This document shows positions 26,942 to 35,710 of a stretch of DNA of 64,000 nt, piece by piece. The stretch spans positions 744,001 to 808,000 of the forward strand of contig NZ_CP032683.1 of NCBI RefSeq assembly GCF_001304615.2. Reading direction: 5' to 3'. Numbering within the stretch: position 1 is the stretch's first letter; every line of letters begins with the position of its first letter. The notes under the pieces were generated by a model that saw only the letters and a program-made list of their open reading frames with translations, searched no databases and was not told the origin of the DNA. The position numbers and the translations under genes are program-made. Origin of the DNA: Methanosarcina flavescens. GTDB lineage: Archaea; Halobacteriota; Methanosarcinia; Methanosarcinales; Methanosarcinaceae.

Positions 26942-28579
26942 TTGAAAAACACGTTCATCCTTGGAATCGAAGGCACTGCATGGAATCTCAGTGCCGCAAT
27001 CGTGACCGAGACCGAGATTATTGCCGAAGTCACAGAGACCTACAAACCAGAAGCCGGAGGGATCCACCCCAGGGAAGCTGCTCAGCACCATGCAAAGTAC
27101 GCAGCCAGCGTTATAAGAAGACTACTTGCTGAGGCAAAAAAAAAGGGGATCCAGCCTTCCGAGATTGACGGAATAGCTTTTTCCCAGGGTCCAGGGCTTG
27201 GACCGTGCCTGAGAACGGTCGCAACGGCAGCCAGAATGCTTTCAATATCCCTGGGTGTGCCCCTTATAGGAGTCAACCACTGCATCGCCCATATAGAAGT
27301 CGGCATCTGGAGAACACCTGCAAAAGACCCTGTTGTGCTTTACGTAAGTGGAGCCAATTCTCAGGTTATCTCCTACATGGAAGGTCGGTACAGAGTCTTT
27401 GGGGAAACCTTAGATATAGGGCTTGGAAATGCCCTTGATAAATTTGCACGAAGAGCTGGCCTTCCACATCCCGGCGGGCCAAAGATCGAGGAATATGCAA
27501 AGAACGCAACCAGGTACATCCCGCTCCCCTATGTGATAAAAGGCATGGATCTTTCCTTTTCCGGGCTTTCCACGGCAGCTAGCGAAGCCTTGAAAAAAGC
27601 CCCTCTTGAAGATGTCTGCTATTCTTACCAGGAAACAGCTTTTGCAATGGTCGTTGAGGTTGCAGAGCGAGCCCTTGCCCATACTGGAAAGAAGGAGATT
27701 CTGCTGGCAGGAGGAGTCGGGGCAAATGCAAGGCTTCGGGAGATGCTAAATGAGATGTGCGAAGCCAGAGGCGCAAAGTTCTATGTACCCGAGAAGCGTT
27801 TCATGGGCGATAACGGGACAATGATTGCATATACCGGGCTTCTGATGTATAAATCGGGCAGCACTCTTTCCCTTGAAGAGTCACGCGTAAACCCTAATTT
27901 CCGGACTGACGATGTGAAAGTAACGTGGATAAAGGAAGAAGAGATGAAAAAGGTCCCTGAGATCTCCCCTGAAACCTCACTAAAGATCGGGGAAATGCTA
28001 GATAACGGAGCCGAAGCTGTTGTTTACCTGGAAGAAGGATATAAAGGAAAGCAGGTACTTGTTAAAGAAAGAATTCCGAAGGCCTACAGGCATAAAGAGA
28101 TCGATGAGAGGATCAGAACCGAAAGGAACCGGACAGAAGCCCGCTTGATGTCTGAAGCCAGGCGCAATGGAGTTTCTACGCCGATTATCTATGATGTGGA
28201 AGATTTTAAACTAAAGATGCAATACATTGATGGAGTTCCCATAAAATATCTGATCACTCCTGAGCTTTCAGAAAAGTTGGGAAAACTCGTGGGAAAACTC
28301 CATAGTGCAGGTATAGTACATGGGGATCTTACAACCTCAAATCTCCTGCTTGCGGGCGAAAGACTTTATCTCCTTGACTTCGGGCTTGCATATTTCGATA
28401 ATGGCCTCGAGGCAAGAGGGGTAGATGTCCATGTGCTTTTCCAGACTTTTGAGAGTTCCCACCACAACCACCGTGCCCTTACCGAAGCTTTCAAAAAAGG
28501 ATACCAGAGCACTTTTATAGATACAGAAGATGTACTCAAGCGTGTTGAAGAGATAAAAAAGAGGGCTCGTTATGCATAA
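26942..28579 (+). CDS. kae1-bud32: bifunctional KEOPS protein Kae1-Bud32
   Basis: A 545-residue fusion. Residues about 1-325 are the ASKHA-fold Kae1 domain, with metal-binding NHCIAHIEVG near 112-121 and the nucleotide-binding AGGVGANARL. Residues about 340-545 are the Bud32 kinase/ATPase, with HGDLTTSNLLL as catalytic loop and LLDFGLAY as metal motif. With Cgi121 and Pcc1 it makes the t6A modification of tRNAs reading ANN codons. TTG start at 26942 follows GGAGA. The stop overlaps the XTP pyrophosphatase start by 8 bp. Confidence 0.96.
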   Translation: MKNTFILGIEGTAWNLSAAIVTETEIIAEVTETYKPEAGGIHPREAAQHHAKYAASVIRRLLAEAKKKGIQPSEIDGIAFSQGPGLGPCLRTVATAARMLSISLGVPLIGVNHCIAHIEVGIWRTPAKDPVVLYVSGANSQVISYMEGRYRVFGETLDIGLGNALDKFARRAGLPHPGGPKIEEYAKNATRYIPLPYVIKGMDLSFSGLSTAASEALKKAPLEDVCYSYQETAFAMVVEVAERALAHTGKKEILLAGGVGANARLREMLNEMCEARGAKFYVPEKRFMGDNGTMIAYTGLLMYKSGSTLSLEESRVNPNFRTDDVKVTWIKEEEMKKVPEISPETSLKIGEMLDNGAEAVVYLEEGYKGKQVLVKERIPKAYRHKEIDERIRTERNRTEARLMSEARRNGVSTPIIYDVEDFKLKMQYIDGVPIKYLITPELSEKLGKLVGKLHSAGIVHGDLTTSNLLLAGERLYLLDFGLAYFDNGLEARGVDVHVLFQTFESSHHNHRALTEAFKKGYQSTFIDTEDVLKRVEEIKKRARYA

Positions 28580-29135
28580 GGTCGTATTTGTTACAGGAAA
28601 TGAAGGCAAATTTGCCGAGGTAAGGGACATCCTTAAGACTTTCGGGATTGAAGTAATCCAGGATAAAAACGGCTACCCTGAACTTCAGGAGGATGAGCTT
28701 GAGCCCATAGCAGCCTATGGCGCGCAGTACGTTGCAAATAAACTGAAAATGCCTGCAATAGTAGATGATTCCGGAATTTTCATAAAAGCCTTAAACGGCT
28801 TTCCAGGCCCTTACTCTCGTTTTGTAGAGGACAGGCTTGGGAACCCAAAAGTGCTCAAGCTTATGGAAGGGGAAACTGACAGGACAGCTTATTTTAAAAC
28901 TGTTATCGGGTATTGTGAACCCGGAAAAGAGCCTCTTGTTTTTCCGGGTGTAGTTGAAGGGAAAATCGCTTATGAGGAAAGAGGCACAGGCGGTTTTGGA
29001 TACGACCCTATTTTCGAGTACCAGGGCATAACTTTTGGGGAACTCGGAGACGCCGAAAAGAATAAGGTTTCCCACCGTCGCAGGGCTATTGACAGCTTTC
29101 TGGAATGGTTTAAGGATAAACTTGAAAAATCCTGA
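28572..29135 (+). CDS. XTP/dITP pyrophosphatase (RdgB/HAM1)
   Basis: A 187-residue enzyme that hydrolyses non-canonical purine triphosphates (XTP, ITP, dITP) to monophosphates and pyrophosphate, keeping them out of DNA and RNA. The opening FVTGNEGKFAEV (about residues 5-16) is the substrate loop, VDDSGIFIKALNGFPGPYS contains the catalytic acid, and GGFGYDPIF and SHRRRAID complete the family pattern. It overlaps the Kae1-Bud32 stop, a common archaeal arrangement. Confidence 0.95.
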   Translation: MHKVVFVTGNEGKFAEVRDILKTFGIEVIQDKNGYPELQEDELEPIAAYGAQYVANKLKMPAIVDDSGIFIKALNGFPGPYSRFVEDRLGNPKVLKLMEGETDRTAYFKTVIGYCEPGKEPLVFPGVVEGKIAYEERGTGGFGYDPIFEYQGITFGELGDAEKNKVSHRRRAIDSFLEWFKDKLEKS

Positions 29136-29230
29136 AAGTAAGAATTGACAGTAAGTTTTGATCGTAAAACCTGACAGAAACCCTTGACAGTTTATCTTAT
29201 GCAAAACCTGACAGTAAGAACTGAGCACAG
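29136..29230. repeat. degenerate direct repeats around ACCTGACAG
   Basis: At least four copies of a TGACAG-containing unit (AATTGACAGTAAG, AACCTGACAGAAA, CCTTGACAGTTTA, AACCTGACAGTAAG) lie just after the pyrophosphatase gene. Function unknown. Confidence 0.6.
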
Positions 29231-29309
29231 AGAATAGTAAACTAGAACTTTAGAAAGTATTACGGAAAGGATTGTTATATAAAATCCTTCCTCTTTTTCT
29301 TGCGCTTTT

Positions 29310-29807
29310 TCATCCTTTCAGTCTATTTTTAAGTAGCCCAAGGGCCATATTGAGCTGATTAAGACCCAGTTTCAGGGCAATAGTGATGACCTCGTTATTC
29401 GAAATGTTTCCGAACTCTCTCTTGATTGCAAATAAATCCATTATACACTGCTGATCCAGAATTAGCGGCCCTTCAAGCAGGTCTTTTGACGTCTTCACAG
29501 GCGGTTCTTTTGAAGTAGGTTCTAGCTTTTGAGCTTTAAACTCAACTTTCCTTGGTCTTGTCTCCATCCCTTCTTCCGGCTTTTCGGTAGCTCTTGCGCC
29601 TTCAAATTCCTCTGGCTTCTGCCCGTAAAGACATTCCATTTGCTGGAAACAATGGGCAATGCAGACGCTCTTTATAAATTCCTCAACTTCCATACCACTG
29701 ATGCCTGCATATTTCTTTATTTCGGCAAGCTCCTCCTCTGAAAAAGATATACAGAGCAGGTTTTCATCACGCTGTTCTTCTATCCCAACCCCTCCATATA
29801 TTTCCAT
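29310..29807 (-). CDS. hypothetical soluble protein
   Basis: A 165-residue protein. The N-terminal 50 residues contain a strand-helix-helix-like stretch (LCISFSEEELAEIKKYAG) reminiscent of ribbon-helix-helix proteins. A charged linker (about 65-110) precedes a C-terminal helical part ending GLNQLNMALGLLKNRLKG. No membrane segment. I do not recognise the family; a DNA-binding role is only a possibility. It is convergent with the XTP pyrophosphatase gene. Confidence 0.55.
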   Translation of the reverse strand: MEIYGGVGIEEQRDENLLCISFSEEELAEIKKYAGISGMEVEEFIKSVCIAHCFQQMECLYGQKPEEFEGARATEKPEEGMETRPRKVEFKAQKLEPTSKEPPVKTSKDLLEGPLILDQQCIMDLFAIKREFGNISNNEVITIALKLGLNQLNMALGLLKNRLKG

Positions 29808-30093
29808 TATTTCCGGGTCTTCTGGTTTCTTACTTTAATCCGACTTCTTTTTACCTTTCCTTCAACTTGATTTTTTGCTTTATCCGTGAGTAATTTTTTG
29901 TATTTCCTTCAGAAACTTCTTATTTTATCCTTCAATTATCCATTCTTTATATCTTCTATTGTTATGTTTTAATCTGTTCTTATCCTTCAAGTTTTCCTTT
30001 TACCCTCAATTGTCAGAGAGAATCCATCAATCAAAGGCTATCCGTTAAAAGGTAAAGTAAAATTTTTTATTATGTATAGCGTGTTAATCTTAT

Positions 30094-30693
30094 ATGAGGA
30101 GTCTTGCTTCAGATACCACAGCTGCAGATACTATCCCGATGAAATTAATCTTATATCTCGGACTGCTTGCAGCGGTGCTAATTCTGCTAATCCAGGCCTG
30201 GAACATCGCTGATCCTGTTCTGGAAGATGCACAAATTAAAGCCCAGGTTGAAGCCGCTTCCCTGGCCATCCTTTCGATTCAGGATGGGTATGCCCGGAAC
30301 TCTGCTGAGAGTCACAGTCCTGAGGGAACAATGTGTACCCTCAAGTTTACCTTTCCAGCTTCAGTCAGGTACATCAGCTTTGGAGTGGATCCTGATCCCG
30401 ATTGTAATGGGCAGCTGAGTGACTCGGAATGGATTCCTGAAAACAACACTATTATTTACCAGTATAAAAATGGGGTTAAAAAAAGATTATTTCTTGAAGG
30501 AAAACCAGTGAATTTTATAAAAGGTGAAAAAGACTCCCAGGGAAACTGGATGCTTTCGGGAAGCCAAAAAAGCACCCAGATACCGTTAACCCATGAAAAA
30601 ACGGGAGTAGTAATCGAGTCCCAAGTTTCAGGAGAGTTCCTCTTCGAACTGGTCACGCAGAATGGAATAAGGTATACCATGTCTCATTTTTAA
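30094..30693 (+). CDS. hypothetical pilin-like or single-span membrane protein
   Basis: A 199-residue protein with one hydrophobic helix (about residues 17-37, KLILYLGLLAAVLILLIQAW) and a long outer domain rich in Ser, Asn and Gly. The short polar N-terminus, single helix and following amphipathic segment resemble archaeal type IV pilin-like proteins, but no clear prepilin peptidase site is seen. Predicted to be anchored outside the membrane. Function unknown. It stands alone in AT-rich DNA. Confidence 0.6.
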   Translation: MRSLASDTTAADTIPMKLILYLGLLAAVLILLIQAWNIADPVLEDAQIKAQVEAASLAILSIQDGYARNSAESHSPEGTMCTLKFTFPASVRYISFGVDPDPDCNGQLSDSEWIPENNTIIYQYKNGVKKRLFLEGKPVNFIKGEKDSQGNWMLSGSQKSTQIPLTHEKTGVVIESQVSGEFLFELVTQNGIRYTMSHF

Positions 30694-30748
30694 AGGGCAT
30701 CAGGAAGTCAGAAACAATAAACCAGAAATAAAGATCAAAAGTAAAGGG

Positions 30749-31531
30749 TCAAAAGTAAGGAAGTAATATGGCTCTTGCGGGCGCTCCGTCGCAGTTCTCA
30801 ATTTTCAGGGGAAGGCAGAGGAAGAAATAGATCCCGGCCTCAACGAAGCTGAGCTCAAGGCATTCTACTATATTCACATTACCTGAAAGAAGGATATGAT
30901 GGGCAGGTAGAATCTCCGCAGAAAGGCAATCTACGGAAAAGCTATCGGTTCCGATAGTCCTGAACCCATTTTCCACAATCCAAGCTGCTCCGCTTTCGTC
31001 AAGGTATGCAGAGCCAAATTTTTCTTTCCAGGATTCTGCATCCTGAGACCCCGACTCTGCATTATGCAGATTGACCTCAACTTCACTTATTTGTTTTCTG
31101 GAAGAATTTCCGGTTTTCAAAAGAAGAACAGGGATATTTTCAGGGGAAACTGTATTACTGAAGGCTTTCTCAAAAATTTCAGCAGTTAGTGCACCTGCTA
31201 CTGAAGAAAAATCAAGAACAAGGGCTTTACCCATGAGGTTTTTGAGTTCCAGTTTGTCAACAGTCAGGCCGTTTTCCAAGATATGAGAAGGGGCATCGAC
31301 ATGAGTACTGGTATGGCTTCCAAAACTTAACCTTGATACGGCACAGCCTTCATCTTCAAGCGTACAGATTCTCTCAATTGCAGTTACTGGGTCACCCGGG
31401 AAAATCCGTGTTAAAGGGGAGATCGGGGCTGTAATGTCTATAATTTTTCCATTAAATATCTTCTCAAGATCAACCTGTGTTTCTTCAATACTAATAGGAA
31501 CCCCTTTCGCGCCATTTGGACTTTTTTCCAT
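30749..31531 (-). CDS. cyclase family protein (kynurenine formamidase-like)
   Basis: A 260-residue member of the metal-dependent cyclase/formamidase family. The metal site is visible as SFGSHTSTHVDAPSHIL (about residues 70-86), corresponding to the family motif H-x-G-T-H-x-D-x-P-x-H with Ser in place of Gly. The usual closing Asp-Gly-Ala-Pro-Ala-Arg segment is present near the C-terminus. Such enzymes hydrolyse N-formyl or cyclic amides; the archaeal substrate is unknown. It lies 9 bp after a ferredoxin gene in an operon. A paralogue is at 59486-60118. Confidence 0.85.
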   Translation of the reverse strand: MEKSPNGAKGVPISIEETQVDLEKIFNGKIIDITAPISPLTRIFPGDPVTAIERICTLEDEGCAVSRLSFGSHTSTHVDAPSHILENGLTVDKLELKNLMGKALVLDFSSVAGALTAEIFEKAFSNTVSPENIPVLLLKTGNSSRKQISEVEVNLHNAESGSQDAESWKEKFGSAYLDESGAAWIVENGFRTIGTDSFSVDCLSAEILPAHHILLSGNVNIVECLELSFVEAGIYFFLCLPLKIENCDGAPARAILLPYF

Positions 31532-31540
31532 ACCAACATC

Positions 31541-31732
31541 TCACTCCATATAAATAATAGACCTGTTAGTGCACTCGTCTATGCATTTCATACATAGGGT
31601 GCACTTTTTAGTATCGATCTTTGAAAGCTCGTTCTCCTCGTAAATTGCGTCCACAGGACAGATATTCTTGCATTTTCCGCACCTTTTACAGCCGAAAACT
31701 GCGACGTATCCAGTTTTTTCTGACATCAGCAA
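31541..31732 (-). CDS. 2[4Fe-4S] ferredoxin
   Basis: A 63-residue ferredoxin. Two cluster motifs of the C-x2-C-x2-C-x3-C type are complete: CKRCGKCKNICP (about residues 15-26) and CTLCMKCIDECT (about 42-53), sharing cysteines across two clusters in the usual way. It should transfer single electrons in the cytoplasm. It is the first gene of the pair with the cyclase family protein and is divergent from a radical SAM gene, so it may supply electrons to that enzyme. Confidence 0.93.
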   Translation of the reverse strand: MLMSEKTGYVAVFGCKRCGKCKNICPVDAIYEENELSKIDTKKCTLCMKCIDECTNRSIIYME

Positions 31733-31860
31733 ACCTTTAGCACCCTATAAATATATCATTTTCTCAGCTAAACTCTTCTTAGTGAAGTTATTTTCATACT
31801 GAAACTCTGGAGAGTCAAAAACAAGCCTTATATAGAAAAAAAGGATATGCAGGTTCAGGT
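31733..31860. promoter_or_regulatory. divergent promoter region, ferredoxin / radical SAM
   Basis: A 128-bp AT-rich spacer between divergent starts. On the plus strand CTTATATA at 31828-31835 sits about 26-33 bp before the radical SAM ATG, so that transcript would have a very short leader. On the minus strand a TATATTTATA-like box lies near 31749-31760, also close to the ferredoxin start. Confidence 0.5.
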
Positions 31861-32922
31861 ATGGAAAAGATCATTGAAGACAAAACCGGCTCTTTTTACA
31901 GTTATCTTTCAGATGGGTGCAGGCTCTGTCAGGAAGGCGCAAAAATGGTACTCTTCGTAACAGGCCTCTGTCCTAAGAGCTGTTTCTACTGCCCGCTTTC
32001 CCATGAAAGGCGTGGAAAAGACCTTGTTTTTGCTAATGAGAGGTCTATAAAAAGCGATGAAGATTTATTGAAAGAAGCGGAGCTGATGAATGCTCTCGGG
32101 ACAGGGATTACAGGGGGAGAGCCCCTGCTGAAAATCGAGAGAGCTTTGCACTACATCCGGCTACTCAAGGCTGCTTTCGGAAAAGAGCATCACATCCATC
32201 TATATACTTCCCTGGCTCCTAGTAGACAGATTCTTGAAAAGCTCGCAGATGCAGACCTTGATGAGATCCGTTTACATCCACCACAGGAATGCTGGGAATA
32301 TCTAAAAAACAGTCCGTATGCAACTGCTCTGAAGAATGCAAAAGAACTCGGAATCGAAGCCGGAATCGAGATTCCTACTCTTGAGGGAGCAGAGAAAGTC
32401 GCAGCTTTTGCAGAAGAAATGGAAGTTTTCCTTAACCTGAACGAACTGGAATTCTCAGATAACAACTCCGATGCTCTTCTGAGAAATGGCTTTTGTCTTG
32501 AGTCCGACACATCCAGCGCAGCTGCAGGATCCTGCAAATTTGCCAGGAAGGCAATGCCTGCATGTAGAAAAGTTCATTTTTGTTCCTCGACCTACAAGGA
32601 CGCAGTCCAGCTCCGCAACAGGTTTAAGCGGATTGCAAAGAATACCGCAAGAGAATTTGACGAAGTCACCGACGATGGCACCCTTGTATATGGGGTAATC
32701 GAAGGGGGAGATCAGGAACTTGCAGAAAAAACCCTGCAGGGTATGGAAATCCCATCAGAATTCTTTGAGATAAAAGACGGAAAAATCGAGGTAGCCTGGT
32801 GGGTGCTTGAAGAGTTCAAAGAAAACATTAGAGAAGAACTGGAGCCTTCGGGATCTAAACTTCTGATTATTGAAAGATATCCATTCGAAGACGGATTACT
32901 TGTAGAATTAATTCCTCTTTAA
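31861..32922 (+). CDS. radical SAM protein
   Basis: A 353-residue radical SAM enzyme. The [4Fe-4S] motif is CPKSCFYC (residues 37-44, C-x3-C-x2-C), followed by the Gly-rich SAM-binding TGITGGEPLL near 78-87. An extra pair CRLC (20-23) precedes the core. Conserved Cys residues lie in the later half (CKFARKAMPACRKVHFC), suggesting an additional cluster or metal site. Substrate not known; the context with ferredoxin and a cyclase family protein suggests a small-molecule pathway, which is inference. Confidence 0.88.
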   Translation: MEKIIEDKTGSFYSYLSDGCRLCQEGAKMVLFVTGLCPKSCFYCPLSHERRGKDLVFANERSIKSDEDLLKEAELMNALGTGITGGEPLLKIERALHYIRLLKAAFGKEHHIHLYTSLAPSRQILEKLADADLDEIRLHPPQECWEYLKNSPYATALKNAKELGIEAGIEIPTLEGAEKVAAFAEEMEVFLNLNELEFSDNNSDALLRNGFCLESDTSSAAAGSCKFARKAMPACRKVHFCSSTYKDAVQLRNRFKRIAKNTAREFDEVTDDGTLVYGVIEGGDQELAEKTLQGMEIPSEFFEIKDGKIEVAWWVLEEFKENIREELEPSGSKLLIIERYPFEDGLLVELIPL

Positions 32923-33108
32923 GGCACTCTCCGCGCAAATAGACTGGCAGGAAAATCCGTTTTTAAATATCACCAACTCCTTTATATAATTTTTACATAA
33001 ATGCGCTTTTTCTCTCACAAATCCCATAAAAAATATTAAATAGTTTGGAAACAAATTTAGTTTAAAGTTCATGAAATTTTTTATTCAGGGAATAATAAGT
33101 GTTTTCTT

Positions 33109-33693
33109 ATGCCTTATCCAGTCGTACATGTTCTATTCTTCGTACTCTGTATCAGTGCAGTAGCAGTCTACGCTACTGTCAAATCGTTTTTTCGAGGGGA
33201 GCTTTCTCTCAAAGGCTCAAAGCATTTACTACCGCTACTATTCGTAGGCAGTGTATGCTCATTATTCCCAGACATCATGATTGTTCACAGCCTTCTAGTA
33301 AACGGTACTATGGAACATTGCTGGGCTGGCCCGATTCCAACACATTCACTTCTGTTCAGTCTTCCTGCAGTCTTGCTAGGGATAGTCACAGGATACGTTA
33401 TATACAGAGAGCCTAGAAAAGCAATACATCTCGGCCTTTTTGCAGAAGCTGCCTTTGCTTCACACCTATTGCTGGACGACATCAGTGAAGGTGGCTGTGA
33501 GTACCTTTATCCGTTATATGAGAAAGATATCAGCGTATTCTCAATGTTAGATGTAAGTTTTATGAGAACAGGACTTCTCGATTACCTGATGACATCTTTT
33601 GTATCGGTTTTTCTAATTTTCTCCGTAATAATGATGGCACTTTTTGCCCTGAGTGAATATGGCTTTGAGCTAAAGTACAGAGCAGAAAAATGA
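33109..33693 (+). CDS. membrane-bound metal-dependent hydrolase-like protein
   Basis: A 194-residue protein with four hydrophobic segments. Conserved polar residues sit as in YdjM/DUF457-type membrane hydrolases: PDIMIVHS (about residues 50-57), THSLLFS (about 76-82) and HLLLDDIS (about 121-128), which could bind a metal at the membrane face. The function is not known in archaea. It stands alone between the radical SAM gene and the convergent acyltransferase gene. Confidence 0.7.
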   Translation: MPYPVVHVLFFVLCISAVAVYATVKSFFRGELSLKGSKHLLPLLFVGSVCSLFPDIMIVHSLLVNGTMEHCWAGPIPTHSLLFSLPAVLLGIVTGYVIYREPRKAIHLGLFAEAAFASHLLLDDISEGGCEYLYPLYEKDISVFSMLDVSFMRTGLLDYLMTSFVSVFLIFSVIMMALFALSEYGFELKYRAEK

Positions 33694-33774
33694 AAAATAA
33701 AGACGTGAAGACTTGGACAATCGAAAGAGAGATCAAGAGAAAAGTGAAGAATTAAAAGGGCAAAGGTGTTCAAA

Positions 33775-34308
33775 TCAGGTCTTAAGTTCACCTACACCCT
33801 CGAGTTTTTTTACAACCCTGGCAGGATAGCCAAGAGCAAGACTATTTGGAGAAATACTGCGGCTAACTACGGATCCGATACCTATTATTGAGTTATCCCC
33901 AATTTCAACCCCCTGAGTAATTATACATCCTGGATTCACAGAAACCCCCCTTCCGATTTTTATGGGAGCCATAGTTCTCGGATATGCCTGCCTTGTAGTC
34001 AAACTGCCTCTTGTATGAGCAGACAGTATGCAACGGTCGCCAATTTCAGAATAATCCCCTACCGTAATTAACTCAGGGTGAATCCTATCAAAAACTACGT
34101 CATAGCCGACATATACATTCTGCCCGAGATTTACACCCCGCATCCTGTGCAATGTTGCCCTCCAGGAAGGAACAGGAACGCTTGAAGCAAGCCGCTCCAG
34201 AACCCAGTTCTTAAAATATTTAATTCCAAACAGGAGTTTATTGCTGTGGTAATGGTCAGCTATTTCGCCAAAAGTTACTTTGTCTCTATTGGATACTAAA
34301 GTAGCCAT
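33775..34308 (-). CDS. hexapeptide-repeat acyltransferase (LbH fold)
   Basis: A 177-residue left-handed beta-helix protein. From about residue 73 the hexapeptide pattern is visible (VNLGQNVYVGYDVVF, then IKIGRGVSVNPGCIITQGVEIGDNS split over several turns), closing with SLALGYPARVVKK, the usual WbbJ/CysE-like ending. A His near residue 99 could be catalytic. It probably moves an acyl group to an acceptor such as a sugar. It is the last gene of the carrier-protein cluster, 164 bp after the DUF362 gene, so it may be the transferase of that pathway. Confidence 0.85.
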   Translation of the reverse strand: MATLVSNRDKVTFGEIADHYHSNKLLFGIKYFKNWVLERLASSVPVPSWRATLHRMRGVNLGQNVYVGYDVVFDRIHPELITVGDYSEIGDRCILSAHTRGSLTTRQAYPRTMAPIKIGRGVSVNPGCIITQGVEIGDNSIIGIGSVVSRSISPNSLALGYPARVVKKLEGVGELKT

Positions 34309-34472
34309 GCTAATACCCCCCTACTTATCTAAATAATTTATACTTTTTTCAATGGGTTTTAACGAATAAATATATTCCTATAGTTTATGCTCAATTAAAC
34401 CCGATATTGATAACCGTTGAATACAATAATTTTCAGTATACTTAACATACTAACTTCCGGATGACTTTTCTG

Positions 34473-35606
34473 TTAACTTTTGATTCGGGCTACAAGTTTA
34501 AGAAGCGGTGATTTCTTTATTTCTACCGCATCGTTAGGGCAAAGTTCACGGCAGCAGTAACATTGAATGCATTTCTCATCGTTAATTTTCAGTATCCTGT
34601 CAGTTTCCTCAATGGCATACGCCGAACAATTCGAAACACAGGCTCTGCAAAGGGCACAATTTGAAGTGTTAATAATGGGTTTTACAGCTAACTGCTTTCG
34701 AAGTATTCTCATGAGAAAAGAAGGTATGTAAGCAGTGATTCCACCTTCCGGTCTTTTAAACCCGATCTTCACCTTTTCAAGAGGTGTCCCTACAACCTCA
34801 GGATGCCCAGTCCCAAATCCCCTTGCAAGAGCAGCCCTATTTGTAGGAACCTTCAAAGGATCGATTCCTATAAGCTCTGAAGCTACAATATCCAGGGCTA
34901 CGCAATCATAACTTGCCATAATTACGCCTGCAAAAATAGGCGTACCATTGGCCGGACCATTTCCTTCCATTCCAACTACACCGTCCATAACTGCAAGTTG
35001 GGGTTTGGCGACAGAATATATGTCGATAATTGCTTCCCCGAAACGGCGTCGATCCTCCAGAAAGTGAGCTTGTTTTCGAATTTTCTGAGGTACTGCGCCG
35101 AAGAAATTTTTTACAGCCCCAGTGTACAGTGTGAGTTCATGGGTCTTGAGCTTTGGAAGCGAGATAATTACATCAGCTTCAAGTATAGCTTTTGAGATGT
35201 GCAGTCGTGAGAACTCCCTGGCACCCGGAACATCAACCTCAACATAGCCTGATGTCTCAAAATTGATAAGCTCCACCCCGTAATCTGAGGCAACTCCTTC
35301 AATGCCTGACTTCTTAAGCGCCTGAGAAGTAGAGGTAGAACCGGGTTTTACAATACCTGAACCATCCCCTATAACTGGGATACCTCCCACTTCTGAGACA
35401 AGCTCGCACATTGCAGCTACTACTGCAGGATGGGTTGTGACGGCATCCTCTGGCGATCGGATAGCAAGCACATTGGGTTTGAGAAGTACGCGGTTGCCAG
35501 AAGTTATAATTTTCTCAAGCCCGCCTATCAGGTTCAGCGCCTCTTTAACCGCGTCTTTCACGTTTGAGTAATCATGGCATCGAGCAATTGAAACCTTGGT
35601 ATTCAT
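34473..35606 (-). CDS. DUF362 protein with C-terminal 2[4Fe-4S] domain
   Basis: A 377-residue protein. Residues about 1-300 match DUF362 (VLLKPNVLAIRSPEDAVTTH, LPKLKTHELTLYTGAVKN), and the C-terminus carries two cluster motifs, CALCRACVSNC and CIQCYCCRELC (about 317-357). DUF362-ferredoxin proteins are widespread in anaerobes with unknown function, likely electron transfer coupled to a modification step. Here it lies between NadE-like and acyltransferase genes of the carrier-protein cluster, so a reductive step in that pathway is possible. Confidence 0.88.
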   Translation of the reverse strand: MNTKVSIARCHDYSNVKDAVKEALNLIGGLEKIITSGNRVLLKPNVLAIRSPEDAVTTHPAVVAAMCELVSEVGGIPVIGDGSGIVKPGSTSTSQALKKSGIEGVASDYGVELINFETSGYVEVDVPGAREFSRLHISKAILEADVIISLPKLKTHELTLYTGAVKNFFGAVPQKIRKQAHFLEDRRRFGEAIIDIYSVAKPQLAVMDGVVGMEGNGPANGTPIFAGVIMASYDCVALDIVASELIGIDPLKVPTNRAALARGFGTGHPEVVGTPLEKVKIGFKRPEGGITAYIPSFLMRILRKQLAVKPIINTSNCALCRACVSNCSAYAIEETDRILKINDEKCIQCYCCRELCPNDAVEIKKSPLLKLVARIKS

Positions 35607-35710
35607 ACTCGCACTTCTGGATTATTGTTTAAATTTATTTTATTCCTGAAAATTCTGGTTTTAACCGGGATTTTAGCCATAATAATTCTGCCTCCAGGCA
35701 CTATCGCAGT

